Shown in pieces: positions 44,332-57,000 of a stretch of 64,000 nucleotides of DNA. Made by a program: the position numbers and the translations under genes. This DNA comes from Mesostigma viride (Eukaryota > Streptophyta > Mesostigmatophyceae > Mesostigmatales > Mesostigmataceae). Where the stretch lies: contig RPFO01000154.1 of assembly GCA_009746045.1 (NCBI GenBank), positions 8,859,193-8,923,192 of the forward strand, read 5' to 3'. Under the pieces are notes generated by a model. It saw only the letters and a list, made by a program, of their open reading frames with translations, did not search any database and was not told the DNA's origin. How positions within the stretch are numbered: position 1 is the first letter of the stretch; each line of letters begins with the position of its first letter.

Positions 44332-47300
44332 TGGAGCCCCCAGGACTACGTCCAGCGGTGGAGTTAACTGGTTTGCCTGCTGTGCATGTCCGTCCTGTGA
44401 ACAACTTGTCTGCCTCTGATTCCACCACCCCATTGGGCCCTCCTATTCCCAGTCAACTCTTGAAGTTCCAGGCTAGGCTGTTGAACGTGCCAGTCCCTTT
44501 GGCTCAGCCTTTATGTCTCTTCATGATTGACTCAGGTGCAGGAAGTAACTACATTTCCACTTCCTTGGTGCAGGAGCTGCATCTACCAGTGCTCCCCACC
44601 CTGTGCCTGTTAAGGTCCAATATTCTGATGGTAGGCAGAGTAACTCACCTGGCTACGTGCAACTGCTTTTTCAAGTGTGCTCACGTCAAACCTTGTCTGT
44701 CACAGCAGATGTCATTCCACTCACTGCTGCTGATGTGATTTGGGGATGCCATGGTTGGAGTCTGCTAATCCTGCCATCTTGTGGTCTGAGAAGGTGGTGC
44801 AGTTTCAGGATGGGTCAGTGTGGGACGCCACCACAGTGATTAAGGGGGGAGAAAGACCAGTCACAGAGTGCTGTTCTACTAATGAGGCTGTCAATGATGG
44901 GAGAGGGGTTGCAGGTGCCAAGGAGGACGTCAAGGTGCCTTCACTGGAAGAGAAACGTGCTGCATTACTTAAGCACGTATGGTCTGCCAATCACACCTTG
45001 TCTTACCTGGCTACTTACCCAGTGGAACACGTCTTTCTCTTACAGCTGGTTCCTAACTCACCCTCTGATGAGACTCATGGCCACACGGTGAATGCTGTGA
45101 ACCCAGTACCAGCTGTCACAGAGGAGGAGCAGAAGCTGCATGATGCCCTTTTGGACAGGTTTGCTGCCATTTTTGAGGACAAAATGCCACAGTACCCCCT
45201 GAAGGGCCAATCACTCATGTCATCAAGCTTGTGGATGGTGCCAGGCCTCCCTTTGTTCCCATGTACAGGATGGGGCCAGCTGAGATGGCAGAGCTGAAGG
45301 TGATCTTGACAGGCTGTTGGAAGCTGGACTCATTCTTCCTGCCAATAGTCCTTTCAGCTCTGGGTGTTTGCTTGTCCCCAAGCATGATGGTGGATGGCGG
45401 TTGTGCATTGATCTGAGAGGCCTGAACAAGGTCACAGTGAAGTCCAAGTATCCCTTGCCACGGATTGATGAGCTGCTAGAGAGGACAGCTGGATCATCTT
45501 ACTTCACCAAGTTTGACCTTAGACACGCGTTCTGGCAGATCAGGATAGCTACTGAGGACATTCCAAAAACTGCATTCTCCACACCCTGGGGTCAGTTCCA
45601 GTGGACTGTGATGCCCATGGGGGCCTCCAACAGCCCAGCTACTATGCAGATGTTTGTGAATGCTATCTTTGGCCATCTGACAGGGAACTCTCTGCCTCAG
45701 ATCTCCCCTGATCTCAGGAATCCCAGGTTCAAAGACATTGCCCACCTGTGTGACCCTGCAAGACCCGTGTTCAGGACCTGCGTGGTGGCCTACATGGACG
45801 ACATCCTGGTGCACTCAAAGACGTTCAAGGAGCATCTGGAGAACGTGGAGGAGGTCCTGAAGGTCATCCAGCACTACCACTTGTCTGTCAAGAGGTCTAA
45901 GGTGGAGTGGGGGCATGAAGTGGGGTTCCTAGGGTACAAGTTGAGTTCCTTGGGTATGACACCTGACAATGCTAAGATTGCTGCCATCCTTGAGTGGCCT
46001 GTGTTGCAGTCTGCACATGATGTCAAGTCCTTCCTGGGCATGGTGGGGTGGTACAGGCGTTTTATCCCTGACATGGCTGCCATCTCCACCCCCTTGCTTG
46101 AGTTAATCAAGAAGGATGTTCAGTTTGAGTGGACAGATAGGTGTCAGCAGGCCTTTGACCTGTTGAAGCAGAAGCTCACATCCACCCCTGTGCTAGTGGG
46201 TCCCAATCCAGATCTACCTTATCAGGTTAGGTCAGATGCCTCTCAAGGCGCCATAGGTGCTGTGCTGATGCAAGACCATGGCTATGGACCACAGCCAGTG
46301 GAGTACATGTCTAAAACCATGAGCTCAGCTGAACGTAACTACCCTGTACACGAGCAGGAGTTGCTGGGTTTAGTGGTAGCATGTCACAAGTGGGAGCATC
46401 TGTTGAAGGGAGCTCAGTTTTCTGTGGCTAGCAGTGCTACAGATGGGCTAGGGCAAGAGTCTATCACCCTGATGACTGACCACAGGCCCTTGGTGCACGT
46501 GCTAGAACAGAGTAGGATGAGTAAGAGGATGGCTGGGTGGATGGAGTACCTAGGGGGATTCTATCCTTTCTCTGTGCAGTATGTCCCAGGATCACAGAAT
46601 GTGGTGCCAGACGCCCTCTCTAGAAGAAGGGATCTGATGGGACATTTCACGAGGATCTGGATATTTGTGCTGCCATGGTTTCTGTAGTAGAGTGTGGTGC
46701 TGTCACCAGGGCACAGGCAGCTAACCAGCAAACCTCCAAGCTGAGCCACCCCCTGTAGAGGCTAGCTTTAGTCACGAGATGCTCATTGACCAGGGCTTTG
46801 TCCCAGGGTCGACAGGCGTCCAGGGTGGGGGTCAGTCACTGCAGAGCAGTCTTAGGGAGGGTTCTGCTGGTAGCCAGCCCACTCTCACAACACAACCAAG
46901 CACAGAGAATCCTAGGAGGGGAAGGGACGGCCCAGGAAGTGGATACTGGAGCCAGGGATGCTGACCAAGTCTAGAGGATTGGCAGCTGAGATCAAGGGGA
47001 AGTCACGTACACCTGTGGCTGATGTTCTGTCATCCAAGCATCTAGTCACTAGTCACCTGCAGGAGGGTGAGGTGCTGCAGCTGCAGCCTTTAGGACCTGG
47101 CAAACAGCTAGTCCTGCCTAACCCTATGAGTATAGCCCTGCTGGACGTGATTAAGGCCTTCACTAAAACTGAGGACCTGGCCACTAAGGCCATTCAGGAA
47201 GGAAGCTTTGGTAACAGGCCTGTGGAGTACTGGGAGGGAGTCCTGTATGTCCACACCCAGGATGCAGATCATGTAGTGACCAGGAAGGTCTATGTGCCAG

Positions 47301-48660
47301 AAATGGCCATTCCCACTGTGTTGCATTGCTTCCATGACGACGTGACTGCGTGTCATCCTGGGTATGCTAAGCTTCTCCATGAAGTACAAGAGAGGTTTTG
47401 GTGGCCTGGCATGTTTCGTGATATCAAAGCCTATGTGGCTTCCTGTGACTCATGCCAAAGGAATAAGGTTAGGACTCAGGCAGTGCCTATCTTTCCTATG
47501 GCCATGCCTATTCCCCTTCGACCCTGGATCAGTGTGACCATGGACTTCATTTGTGGCTTGCCTGTTTCTGATGCTGGCAATGACAGGATACTAGTGGTGA
47601 TGGACAGGCTGTCTAGAATGTGCCACCTCATCCCCTGCAATGCCCATCTCACAGCTGCCCAGTGTGTAGAGTTGTTCATGAAGGAGGTGTACAGATTGCA
47701 TGGCATGCCACGTGTAATCATCACTGACCAGGATCCCTTGTGGATGTCTGGGTTTTGGAAGTCCTTCTTTGACATCCTAGACACTAAGTTGGCCTTTGGA
47801 GTAGCATACAGGTGTGCCAGCACGGGGGCTGTGGAGAGGCTGAACCGTATTGTACGGGAATGCCAGAAGCACTATTGTACCCATGATAACAAGGAATGGG
47901 ACAAGAAACTTCCCTTCATAGAGTTTGCCATCAACAACTCACCCCTGGCTCCTCACCAAATGTCTCCATTTGTCATTTGCCATGGCCAGTGCCCCTTGAC
48001 TCCATTTGACCTGGAGTTACCTGATAGGGATGCTGAAGGCCCCTTCAGAAGACGCCTAACCTCTGTCCACCAGTTGATTGCATCCTTCCAGGAAGCTCAC
48101 AGTATGGTGCTGCTCAGATGTTGCATGCACAGGACAAGTATTTAAACAATGCTTGGCAACAGATGTTGGCTACACACACCTTTGTGGCTCCTGGTGACCT
48201 GGTGCTCTTGGAGGCTAATCGTGTGCTACCTGAAAAGGAGCAATGCAGGAAACTGCAACCCTTGTGGTTGGGACCTTACCCTGTCCTGGACACCTTCCAC
48301 TATGGGACTGTAGTTCAAGTCCAGGTGCCTTCCCACTGGAGGCTTAAGACTAACGTGTTTCACCTGGCCCAGCTCAAACTGTATAAACGCAATACCTTGC
48401 AGGGACGCCTTTCTGCTCCATTACCATTTGAGCTGGATACTGAGGGGGAGAGGATATATGAAGTGGAGCAGCTGGTGGCTCACAGAGTCAAAGGAAAGGG
48501 TAGGACCAAGCAGCTGCAGTTTAAGGTGCACTGGAAAGGAGAGTTAGAGTCTACTGCCACATGGCTGTGGTTGTCTGACTTGACTCACTGCCATGAGGTG
48601 GTCCAGGAGTATTGCCAAAGAAGGGGCTCACTCTTCCTTCTTGGTATACTGAGTTGGTGA
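44328..48660 (+). pseudogene. pol of element 1: protease, reverse transcriptase, RNase H, integrase, chromodomain; frameshifted
   Basis: In the -1 frame after gag comes protease with IDSGAGS (Asp at 44529). RT has PFSSGCLLVPKHDGGWR, DLRGLNKVT and the catalytic YMDD (45791-45802). RNase H has a SDASQGAIGAVL block and TDHRPL. Integrase has an H/C-rich zinc finger ending CDSCQ, then the D-D-E core read as MDFICGLP, ITDQDPLW and AVERLNR. A C-terminal chromodomain starts YEVEQLVAHRVKGKG. Frame breaks lie near 44600, 44745, 45200-45310, 46640-46960 and 48115. The chromodomain and RT style place it in the chromovirus clade. Not functional as read. Confidence 0.9.
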
Positions 48661-48698
48661 AAACCACTGCTCCCCTTCCTATATCTCAGGACTAACGA

Positions 48699-49864
48699 AT
48701 GGTTTCTTCGTGCATGCTGTGTGGTCCCAGATGGAGGAGGAGTTCACGTACCCCAACTTGGGCCTGGGCGCCACCACGGAGGAAGGGGTCACGGGTATGC
48801 ATCCAGAGCCCCAACCCCATGAGTTATGTGGAATCCCTGTTTGACAGTATTGTCAGGCGTGACCTTAGGAGGGGTCAGCAGATGGATACCATTAACAAGC
48901 TCTTGCATTCAGTGATCTCCAAGCAGGATAAGCTACAGGAGCTTCTTCAGGGGTTGTCCTTGTCCCAGCCCCAGATGGGGAGTGGTGTTAACATAGCTCT
49001 CAGCTCCAGCAGCACTCCCATCATTCAGATTCCTCGTCATGTGGTACCTGTCAAGAATGTGGTGGCCTATGTGGATCACAGGAAGTGCACGGGACCTTGT
49101 GAGCATTGTGAGACGCTGGCCAAGGCAGTGGCTGCCCTTAACAGGGAGGAGGGGGAAGTGAGCCCTGAGGGTTATGTGGAGGAGGTCTTGTCTCAGTTGC
49201 ACACCAGCCTGTATGAGATTGGCTCTCCTTTTGTGGGCCACCTGTTGCACAGGATGTTTGCCTTGACTCCAGGACCTGAGATTGACATGAGACCTGCAGA
49301 GGGGCAGGATATGTTGACCACCTTGCCTGAGGCTTTGAAAGGAGCCTTCATGCAGTTCCAGCCAGTGAGCATGGGTGAGGCCTCCTACATGGAGTTGTTG
49401 GAGTTTTCAGTCAGCAGGGAGACTTTGACTTGGCTCCTTCTTCTTCCAGCTCGGTCAAGGGGTGCTTCCCTTTGGAGACATCCAACCTTTTCTGCAGCCC
49501 AGGGTTGCCTAAGTACACCATGGAGCTCAAGGTTCGTCTGACCCCATTGAGGGTGTTGGTGCCTTTGATAGGTGCTAAGTGGTCAGTGGTCAAGACCTTT
49601 CTCCAGTTCTGGTGGGCGTACAGGTCATGGGTGAGCAGGCACAAGACGTCTTCTACTTGGGTGATGGATCCTGAGAGCCAGTCTGTGGTGCTTCTCTCCT
49701 ACCCAGGGACATGCCTGCGTTATGTTGCCCAGATGGCAGCAGGGGCTGCAGAGACGTGCATGGTGCTGCAGGTCAGCAGGAACTGGCCAGATTGGTTCAC
49801 ATGGTGGAGCAGTTTCCCTTGTTTGGGACCAGGGCAAGGATGGTGTGAATGGGGATTGGTATAG
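48699..49864 (+). pseudogene. ORF3 of element 1, unknown function, frameshifted
   Basis: Lies between pol and the polypurine tract, where some Ty3/gypsy elements carry an env-like gene. The first part (to about 49435) includes an amphipathic SYVESLFDSIVRRDLRR... region and a C..C..C motif (KCTGPCEHCETL). The second part continues in another frame (WSVVKTFLQFWWAYRSWV). Frame breaks lie near 48830 and 49435. No signal peptide or transmembrane anchor is evident, so env homology is not supported. Confidence 0.55.
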
Positions 49865-50247
49865 CCTGTGAAGAACAGAGCTGCAGGAAGAGGATGGGGA
49901 AGGATGGGGGAAGAGCATGGAAGGTGCTTTGGATTGTGGTGTGAGGGGGGGATTCCAGGATGGATGATGGGGGGGGGCTCCAGTCCAGTTCTGATGTTCC
50001 AGTCCAGAGTTCCAGGTTCCAGGATGCTGAATGGAAGACTTGTATTATGAGATGTGTTTATCTGGCTTTATAGTAGATAAGGTAGTGACTTGTTGCTGTA
50101 GAGACCTGTGACTAGATGTTTATGAGATAGGAGGCCCTGTTTCCAGGGATGTAAAAACCCATCTGCTTTTCCCAAGAGATGGTGGATTTCTGTTCAATGT
50201 TCCTCTGCCTTCAAGAGTTGGCTATTGGACCTGGGAGGTCCAGTTTT

Positions 50248-50259
50248 GAGGGGGAGATA
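50248..50259 (+). other. Polypurine tract, element 1
   Basis: GAGGGGGAGATA directly precedes the 3' LTR, as expected for plus-strand priming. Confidence 0.8.
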
Positions 50260-50779
50260 TGTAACAAGCAAAAATGACTTTGTTGTTACATCCTTTGTTT
50301 TGTGAATGTTTGGCTTTTATTCGAGGACTTTTGGATCAGTATTGAGAAAGTTATGAGGTTTCTAAGACGACGGTACTTGGAGCTGATACTTTGTCACCAA
50401 CTGATAGGAACCCTCATTGGTCGTGGCCTGATCCACGTAGGGTTGTAGTTTGTTGGTTGGTACTACTGATAGGAGCCCTCATTGGTCGTGGCCTGATCCA
50501 CGTGGGGTTGTAGTTTGTTGGTTAGTACTAGTGAGTCTTAAATGCTCCTTTGGGACTTCAGTGCTTACGACAGATTCAGGATCTCATGGGAAGATTCTGC
50601 CAGGCTGTGTGTGGTGTTGTTCTGTTTTGTGTGACTAGGATGGATACGAAGATCTTGTATAGAATTCCATGATTCTGATTGGTTCTCTTCAGGCTAAGGT
50701 TGGAGCAAGTTCGACCAGCACGTTGATATCAAGGACGTGGGGTCGCCATTGTTGTGAGCGTTGGTTTGATCCATCATGG
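50260..50779 (+). repeat. 3' LTR of element 1, first part
   Basis: Matches 41579-42100 with scattered differences and keeps the internal tandem duplication (50397-50526). Broken by element 2 after CATGG (50775-50779). Confidence 0.93.
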
Positions 50780-51352
50780 TGTTACGCCCAGGCTCTACTC
50801 GATCCCAAACCCCGCGCCTAACCTTACCTAAACTAGTGAGGGTACCTAGCGATGAGGAGCTGTATTGGCTATAAGACCTAGGACGCGACGACTCTGCTCT
50901 CAATGCATTCCGATACATGCGGTTACTGTACGCCATATACCAAATAATGCCGGGACACTACGAAGTAAACACTGGTAAATTCACGACCCAAAACGATGTA
51001 TTACAATTCCATAATACACGCCGAGTACGATTCACGAAGGACAACCGCTGCATAAATGATCGCCGACATGCGTGTATGCTCGGGCCGACACCGACCCTCG
51101 CCTACAGGACCAACGCATGTCCACAAGGTTCAAACGGAGGATAAAGGACCACTACTAAAGTACGCAGCGCGGCGCGACTGCACCAAGCCACCATACTGTA
51201 CGATTGCCACGTCACAAGGCCCGGTACCAACCGGCCAAAAAGGTCCTAACTACACGTAAGCTTAGGAAAGTCAACGGACTGTCTCGAAATGGCTGAGGCA
51301 CAAAGGACCTAATTTACGTCCGTAACAACAACAAAAGTTACGCGACGTAACA
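50780..51352 (-). repeat. 3' LTR of element 2
   Basis: 573 bp, TGTTACG...GTAACA on either strand because the ends are near-palindromic. Next to it (51353-51371) is the reverse complement of a polypurine tract, GTGGGGGGGGAGG on the coding strand. Confidence 0.9.
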
Positions 51353-51724
51353 CCTCCCCCCCCACAAAGGTAGGGAGCCCTCGCCCTACGTACACGGAGG
51401 AAACCAAAGGAGAAGGAGGATCTAAAGCACCCAACAAAGCCTAACACAATCGACAGGCCATCCAAGGTACAAAGCACCAACAGGTTAACTCGGTCTCCAC
51501 CACCACGCCGGGTGGTGTAGGGTTAGCCAGCACCAAGCCTGGTGGGAGGTTTCCCTAACTGCCCGGAACAGAGTCCTTGCCGGGGGGGACGGCACTGGGC
51601 AGGACACACAGAGTAAACAAATCAGTACCAAGGACCAAGAACGACCAATCAACTGGCCAGAATATGAGGGCGACTCTATATACCGGAGGGACAACACCCT
51701 CAGGTCGGGCCTAGAGCCCTCTGT

Positions 51725-54049
51725 CTACACACCAGTAGCCTGAAAAGTACCACGGGTGGCCAAAAGCACATCCAGGTACGCCCGGTGATGAGCAACATCA
51801 GCAGGGTTATCATGCCTGTCTACATGGAGGAACACATCCTCCCAGACGCCATCAGGATACATGCCGAGGAAAGCCCAGTAGTAACGATGCTGTGTCAGGA
51901 CCACCTGTCCACGGGCCCAGTCAAGGAACCCACACTGAAACTGTCGCACGAAGGGCTCTGCCGACAGCAGAAGGAGGGCGCGCAGGAGGAACCGATGGAA
52001 GACCAGCTCACCACGAGCAACAGAGGTGAAAAACAAATCCAGGAAACGTTCCACGTTGCCGGGCCACAGACGCACGTGCCGAATCTCACGACCCTGCCAG
52101 CGGCGCAAGCACTGACGGGAGCCGTAAGTCGACAGGTGGGTACCCGTCGTACGCGGAGGCTGGAACCCAGGCTCATCCAGCCCCTGACCCGGAAGGGGCG
52201 CAGGGCGACAAGCATCCCACTGCAGGCCCGGCTGGATGCGCAGGGAGTAGAGAGCACCCGCAGGGACAGGACGACTGAAGTACATGGCATCCGAGGGCAT
52301 GATCCACAGGGGCTGAGGATACGCCCACTGGACATCACCATAGGTATAGCAAGGATCGTTAGCAGCCCGCGCCCAACGATATATGACCCTCTGCGCCCGC
52401 ACCTCACCATCAAACAACGGATCGGCCAGCACCACCATATTAAACGGAGGCCTATCCGTCTCTAGTGGGAGGTTCATCTCCTGAGGTAACGAGGAGGCGT
52501 AGCAAAACTGAGACGATGACACCGTGTTGGTAACTACACTGGCCACACGAGGGAGAGCCACAGCCCTACAGAGGGCGGCGGACATGGCCAGTCCAGCGAC
52601 CGCAACATCGGACACCTGCGGATCTAGATGGGCCACTGTCGGAAAACGCTCACGGTCCGCGGCGGACAACACACTGAGCAGTTCTACCGCCCTGACATGC
52701 CGGAACTCTACCTCACTGACACGCGTGACCGAAGCCGAGGACGCCGCAACAGGAGCAACGCGCGGTCGGTGGACGACGGCGGAGGCAGGCGCGACAGAAG
52801 AGGCGGTGGCGGCGGAAGTGGCAACAGGGGAAAACGTTGTGGCCGGTCGGGCGGAGGTCCAATCACCCATGGCCGAATCATACGCATCCTCGGTAGTGTC
52901 AAACACCCACTTGCCCGTCGACGCCTTGCCCAAATCTGGATGACGCTGAGGCTCGGTCGGCTGAGCAGGCGCGGCGGCGGCCGCCACGGACAGAGCGACA
53001 GCGGCCGGCTGAACAGGCGTGACGGAGGGCTCGACAGACGGAGCGACAGCCGCCGGCTGAACAGGCGTGACGGAGGGCTCCACAGACGGAGCGACAGCGA
53101 CCGGCTGGACAGGTGTGACGGAGGGCTCCACTGGCGGAAGGTGGGCGACCGGTTGAACAGGCGCAACGGAGGACGCCACGGACACAGGTCCGACAGCCGG
53201 TCGAACAGGCGCGACGGAGGACACCACGGACGGAGGCTCGACGGCTGGCTGAGCGGGAACCGCAGACGGAGGTGCCGCGGTGAATGCAGTGAATGCCGAC
53301 AACAACGCCTGGAACTGCGCTTGCATCTCCACGACGACGGTCGAGAGACTGGCGACAGCAGGGTCAACGGGCGGAGGAAGAGACTCTGCAACCGAGGAGA
53401 CCGTCACCGACGACCCTGGACCAGAGGAACCCGGCCGCCCGAGGTCCGGAGGAAGATCCGTGAGGGGCATGGAAGCTAGAACCTCCGCAGCCACGGCTGG
53501 TGGAGCTGAGGTTGCCTCATCTTCACGCTCCATGAATTCAACAGCCCTCACGAGGTCACAAGGGAACTCATCGAGCTCCGCATCCCCCTCAGCCGGAAGC
53601 CAGGGAAAAATATCCCTAATGCGCGCACGCCCATCCGGAGTCGATAGGTATGAAAAAATGCGCGGGCCCTGCAGCACGGCCTCTATCTGTGCAAGCGCAG
53701 GACAGCGTGAGCCACACCCGAGGACACAACGGCCAGCGTCATCGAAGCTATGCACAGCTAGATGTTGGCCCAGAGGGTCGGAGGCATGCCACGAAATACC
53801 GCACAGCGCTGTCCGGACTAAGGCCGCTCGGTCAGGCGTGAGGGCCGCATGCACGCGGCCGCCCGGGAAGCAGCTCCGCGAGACCCATCGGCCTGGGAGC
53901 ACCTCGTGGAATAACTGAGGATCTGGAGACGGAGGAGCAGCCAGGCGCTCCTCGTGAGGAGTAAGCGTCGCCATGAAGGCTGTGGAGGGGGGGGACAACC
54001 ATCCGCCCCATACACAAAAGGAAGAACATAAGGCAAGGAGGACAAACAA
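51725..54049 (-). CDS. ORF3 of element 2, unknown function, in frame behind pol TAG
   Basis: 774 codons open from the codon after the pol stop; the first ATG is at codon 26 (MATLTPHEERL). Three parts: an N-terminal ~210-residue region; a central Pro/Val/Ser-rich region with about five PSVTPVQPxAVA-type repeats; and a C-terminal ~300-residue region rich in Trp, Tyr and Arg (RQCLRRWQGREIRHVRLWPG, then LDLFFTSVARGELVFHRFLL) with no family I recognise. The residues before that ATG (LFVLLALCSSFCVWGGW) are hydrophobic, but would be used only if TAG is read through. It sits in env position without evident env features, and no similarity to element 1 ORF3 is seen by eye. Confidence 0.65.
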   Translation of the reverse strand: MFVLLALCSSFCVWGGWLSPPSTAFMATLTPHEERLAAPPSPDPQLFHEVLPGRWVSRSCFPGGRVHAALTPDRAALVRTALCGISWHASDPLGQHLAVHSFDDAGRCVLGCGSRCPALAQIEAVLQGPRIFSYLSTPDGRARIRDIFPWLPAEGDAELDEFPCDLVRAVEFMEREDEATSAPPAVAAEVLASMPLTDLPPDLGRPGSSGPGSSVTVSSVAESLPPPVDPAVASLSTVVVEMQAQFQALLSAFTAFTAAPPSAVPAQPAVEPPSVVSSVAPVRPAVGPVSVASSVAPVQPVAHLPPVEPSVTPVQPVAVAPSVEPSVTPVQPAAVAPSVEPSVTPVQPAAVALSVAAAAAPAQPTEPQRHPDLGKASTGKWVFDTTEDAYDSAMGDWTSARPATTFSPVATSAATASSVAPASAVVHRPRVAPVAASSASVTRVSEVEFRHVRAVELLSVLSAADRERFPTVAHLDPQVSDVAVAGLAMSAALCRAVALPRVASVVTNTVSSSQFCYASSLPQEMNLPLETDRPPFNMVVLADPLFDGEVRAQRVIYRWARAANDPCYTYGDVQWAYPQPLWIMPSDAMYFSRPVPAGALYSLRIQPGLQWDACRPAPLPGQGLDEPGFQPPRTTGTHLSTYGSRQCLRRWQGREIRHVRLWPGNVERFLDLFFTSVARGELVFHRFLLRALLLLSAEPFVRQFQCGFLDWARGQVVLTQHRYYWAFLGMYPDGVWEDVFLHVDRHDNPADVAHHRAYLDVLLATRGTFQATGV

Positions 54050-57000
54050 CTAGAGATGGTGCAGGTTTTTGTACTCCCTCAAGAGGCGACTACACCCATC
54101 TAACTCCGACTCGGAGTACCATACTCTATCTACCTCCCCACGGGCATACAACCACTTAACCTTGTACTGGCGTTGAGTACCGCGGCCCCTTTTTACATCT
54201 CTGTGGGCCACGATACTCTCTACCTCATCCTCTACTTCACCAGTGTCAGGGTTATGTTCCAAGGGAGCAGGAGCTAACTCTCTACCAGCAAACGTACTCT
54301 GATGATACAGTTTGAGCTGACTCCTATGGAAAGAGCGAGAGTGGGTCTGCCAAGAGGAGGGAATATCTATTTCATAGAGGAAATTGCCTACTCTAGAAAG
54401 CACACGGAAAGGGCCAAGGAAAGCGGGCCTAAGCTTCACCTTCAGCTCCGCCTCAAACTTATGGGCGAAGCGCCCCACACGAGGGCCTTCTACCAATACG
54501 AGGTCGCCTACTTCTATCTCTGGGGCCCTTCTATCCAGTGAGGAACGCAGCCTATCTAAGTATTTGGCCTGTGCCTTGTGGTATCCTGCGATGGCCTGGT
54601 CATGAGCGTTTTTCATCTTAGACAGCAATTCATGAACACCAGCAATCGTTTCACGAGACACAGTATCCTTATCACGGAGAGGACTAGCTAAAAGAGAGGT
54701 GGGGGTTAAGGGTTGACGACCAGTGTCAAGGAAGAAAGGGGTCAATCCATGCGCAGCTTGAGGACAGTTGTTCAAAGAAAATTCAACCAAACATAGGTAA
54801 TCTTCCCAGTCACTACCAGACCCATTTACATAATGTCTGAGGGCTTCTTCTACCACTCTATTTAAACGCTCTACTAGGTGTGAGGAGGAGGAATGGTACG
54901 CAGTGCCAAACGTCACTTTAGTACCAATAGCAGCAAAGAACTCTGTCCAAAAGTCTGAGGTAAACAACTTGTCCTTATCAGAGATAAACTGCCTGCTCAA
55001 CCCATGGTAACGATAAACATTCTGAAGGTACAGCTGGGCACAGTCACGAGCAGTAAGCTCCAAGGGACAAGGGACAAGATGACAACGTCTAGTAAGGCGG
55101 TCTACAAACACGAGGATCTGCGCATTGCCTTTAGGATTCTTTTTAAAGGGACCCACAAAATCCATCATAATGGAATCCCAAGGCATTATAGGATCAGGGA
55201 GGGTACGAGGTTCTGCTATCTGACCCACATTACTAGGTTTCATTTCCTGGCATGACTGACATGTCCTAACATATTCATCCACATCACTGAGGAGGGAGGG
55301 CCAGAAGTATGAACGGGTTACCAAATCCCGCACACGCTTCCCGCCCTGGTGAGCAGCTAGATCATGTAACTCAAACAACAAGGAGGAGCGGCAAATCGGA
55401 GGAACATACAAACGCCATTGCGGAGGATCATCCTTTAACAGCACATACAAGAAGCCACCCACAAACTTGCACGGGTACTTCCCAAATTTTTGAGGGTGTG
55501 AGGAGATTGCGGTCAAGGCTTCCGGCTCAGTGGCCGTAAATCTACTGATGAGACGCTCTAAATCCGACGTAGGATTGGCTACCGAGGTATCTACAGAGGG
55601 TTTGAACAAGTCACCCACAGCTTTACCAAAAAGGAGGGGTGGACCAGAAGGAACAACATTACCATACGACTTCCCAGCCCTAGTGGAAACATGACTTAGG
55701 GGACAAGAAATAATTTTATTAGTATCCTCCCCCTCCCCCAAGGTGACAGGTGTGCCCTCACACCGCAGAGAAAGGCCTACATGGGAGAGGAGATCGGGAA
55801 AACGGACAGAGGTATGGAAAAGGTAGGTATACTGCCCGTCATCAGGGACGTCACCATAGGGGAAAACACCAAGAGGAGTAGGAACGAGGGTGGTAGTGAG
55901 GACATCTAGATCCTCGAAAAAGGAATAGTCAGGACGTCGGGATAAAGCATCAGGGACTATATTATCTACGCCCTTGACGTATTGCAATTTAAATGGGGCG
56001 AATTGCGCAAGGAATTCCATCCACCGCGCTTGCCGAGGAGTGAGGTTAGGTTGTGACAGGAGGTGAATCAGAGGACGATGGTCGGTTTGAATAATCAACC
56101 GGTAAGGGTCAGCATCACAAGGTTCGCAGATACAGACATCGAACTGGGCCCCTTTGAGGAAATGTTGCCAAGAGTGACAGCAATATACCACAGCTAATAA
56201 CTCTTGTTGATGAACTGGGTAGTTGCGTTCAGCAGGTAACATAGTCCTAGAGATGTATTCGATGGGTTGCAAACCATGACCCTGGTCTTGGAGGAGAACA
56301 CCCCCAATCGCTACCTTACTAGCGTCAGTAGCTACTACAAATGGTCGTGAGGTATCGGGCAAGACGAGGACCGGAGGCGAGAGTAAAAGAGACTTGAGGG
56401 TTGTAAAAGCTTGTTGGCACTCAAGGCCCCAAACAAAAGGAATATCCTTCTTCAGCAGGTGGTTAATAGGAGCCGCGATAGTCGCGAACCGAGGAATAAA
56501 ACGTCGGTAATAGGAGGCAAGACCGAGGAAACTGCGTACACTTTTGACATCCGTAGGCACTGGCCAATCCTGGATGGACCTTGTTTTATCAGGATCGGTA
56601 GCAACACCTTTATCAGATAGGACGTGACCGAGGAAGGGAACACTACGACCAGACCGCACTTTAGCTCGCCTAGCCCACAAGGAATTAGCGGCCATAATAT
56701 CTAGAACCTTTTTGAGGTCCACGAGATGGGTTTCGAAGTCAGGGGAATAAATAAGGATATCGTCTAGGTAAGCTTGTGCGCAAGAACGATCATGTTCAGA
56801 GATTTGAACCGAGGAAAAAGTGGGATCTTTGAGGTCAGAGGAGACTTGAGGTAGGTGTGAGGTACCCATGACGGGTCTGAGGATGTCATTCATAAGCATC
56901 TGGAAGGAGGAGGGAGAATTGCATAAACCCATTGCCGCAACCCTAAACTGGTAGTGTCCGAAAGGAGTGGCAAAGGCAGTTTTGTGGCAATCCTCCGGAG

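Noticed and set aside
51725-54049. ORF3 of element 2 as an envelope glycoprotein
   Set aside because: Position fits, but the hydrophobic N-terminal stretch lies before the first ATG and no C-terminal anchor or other env signature is seen.
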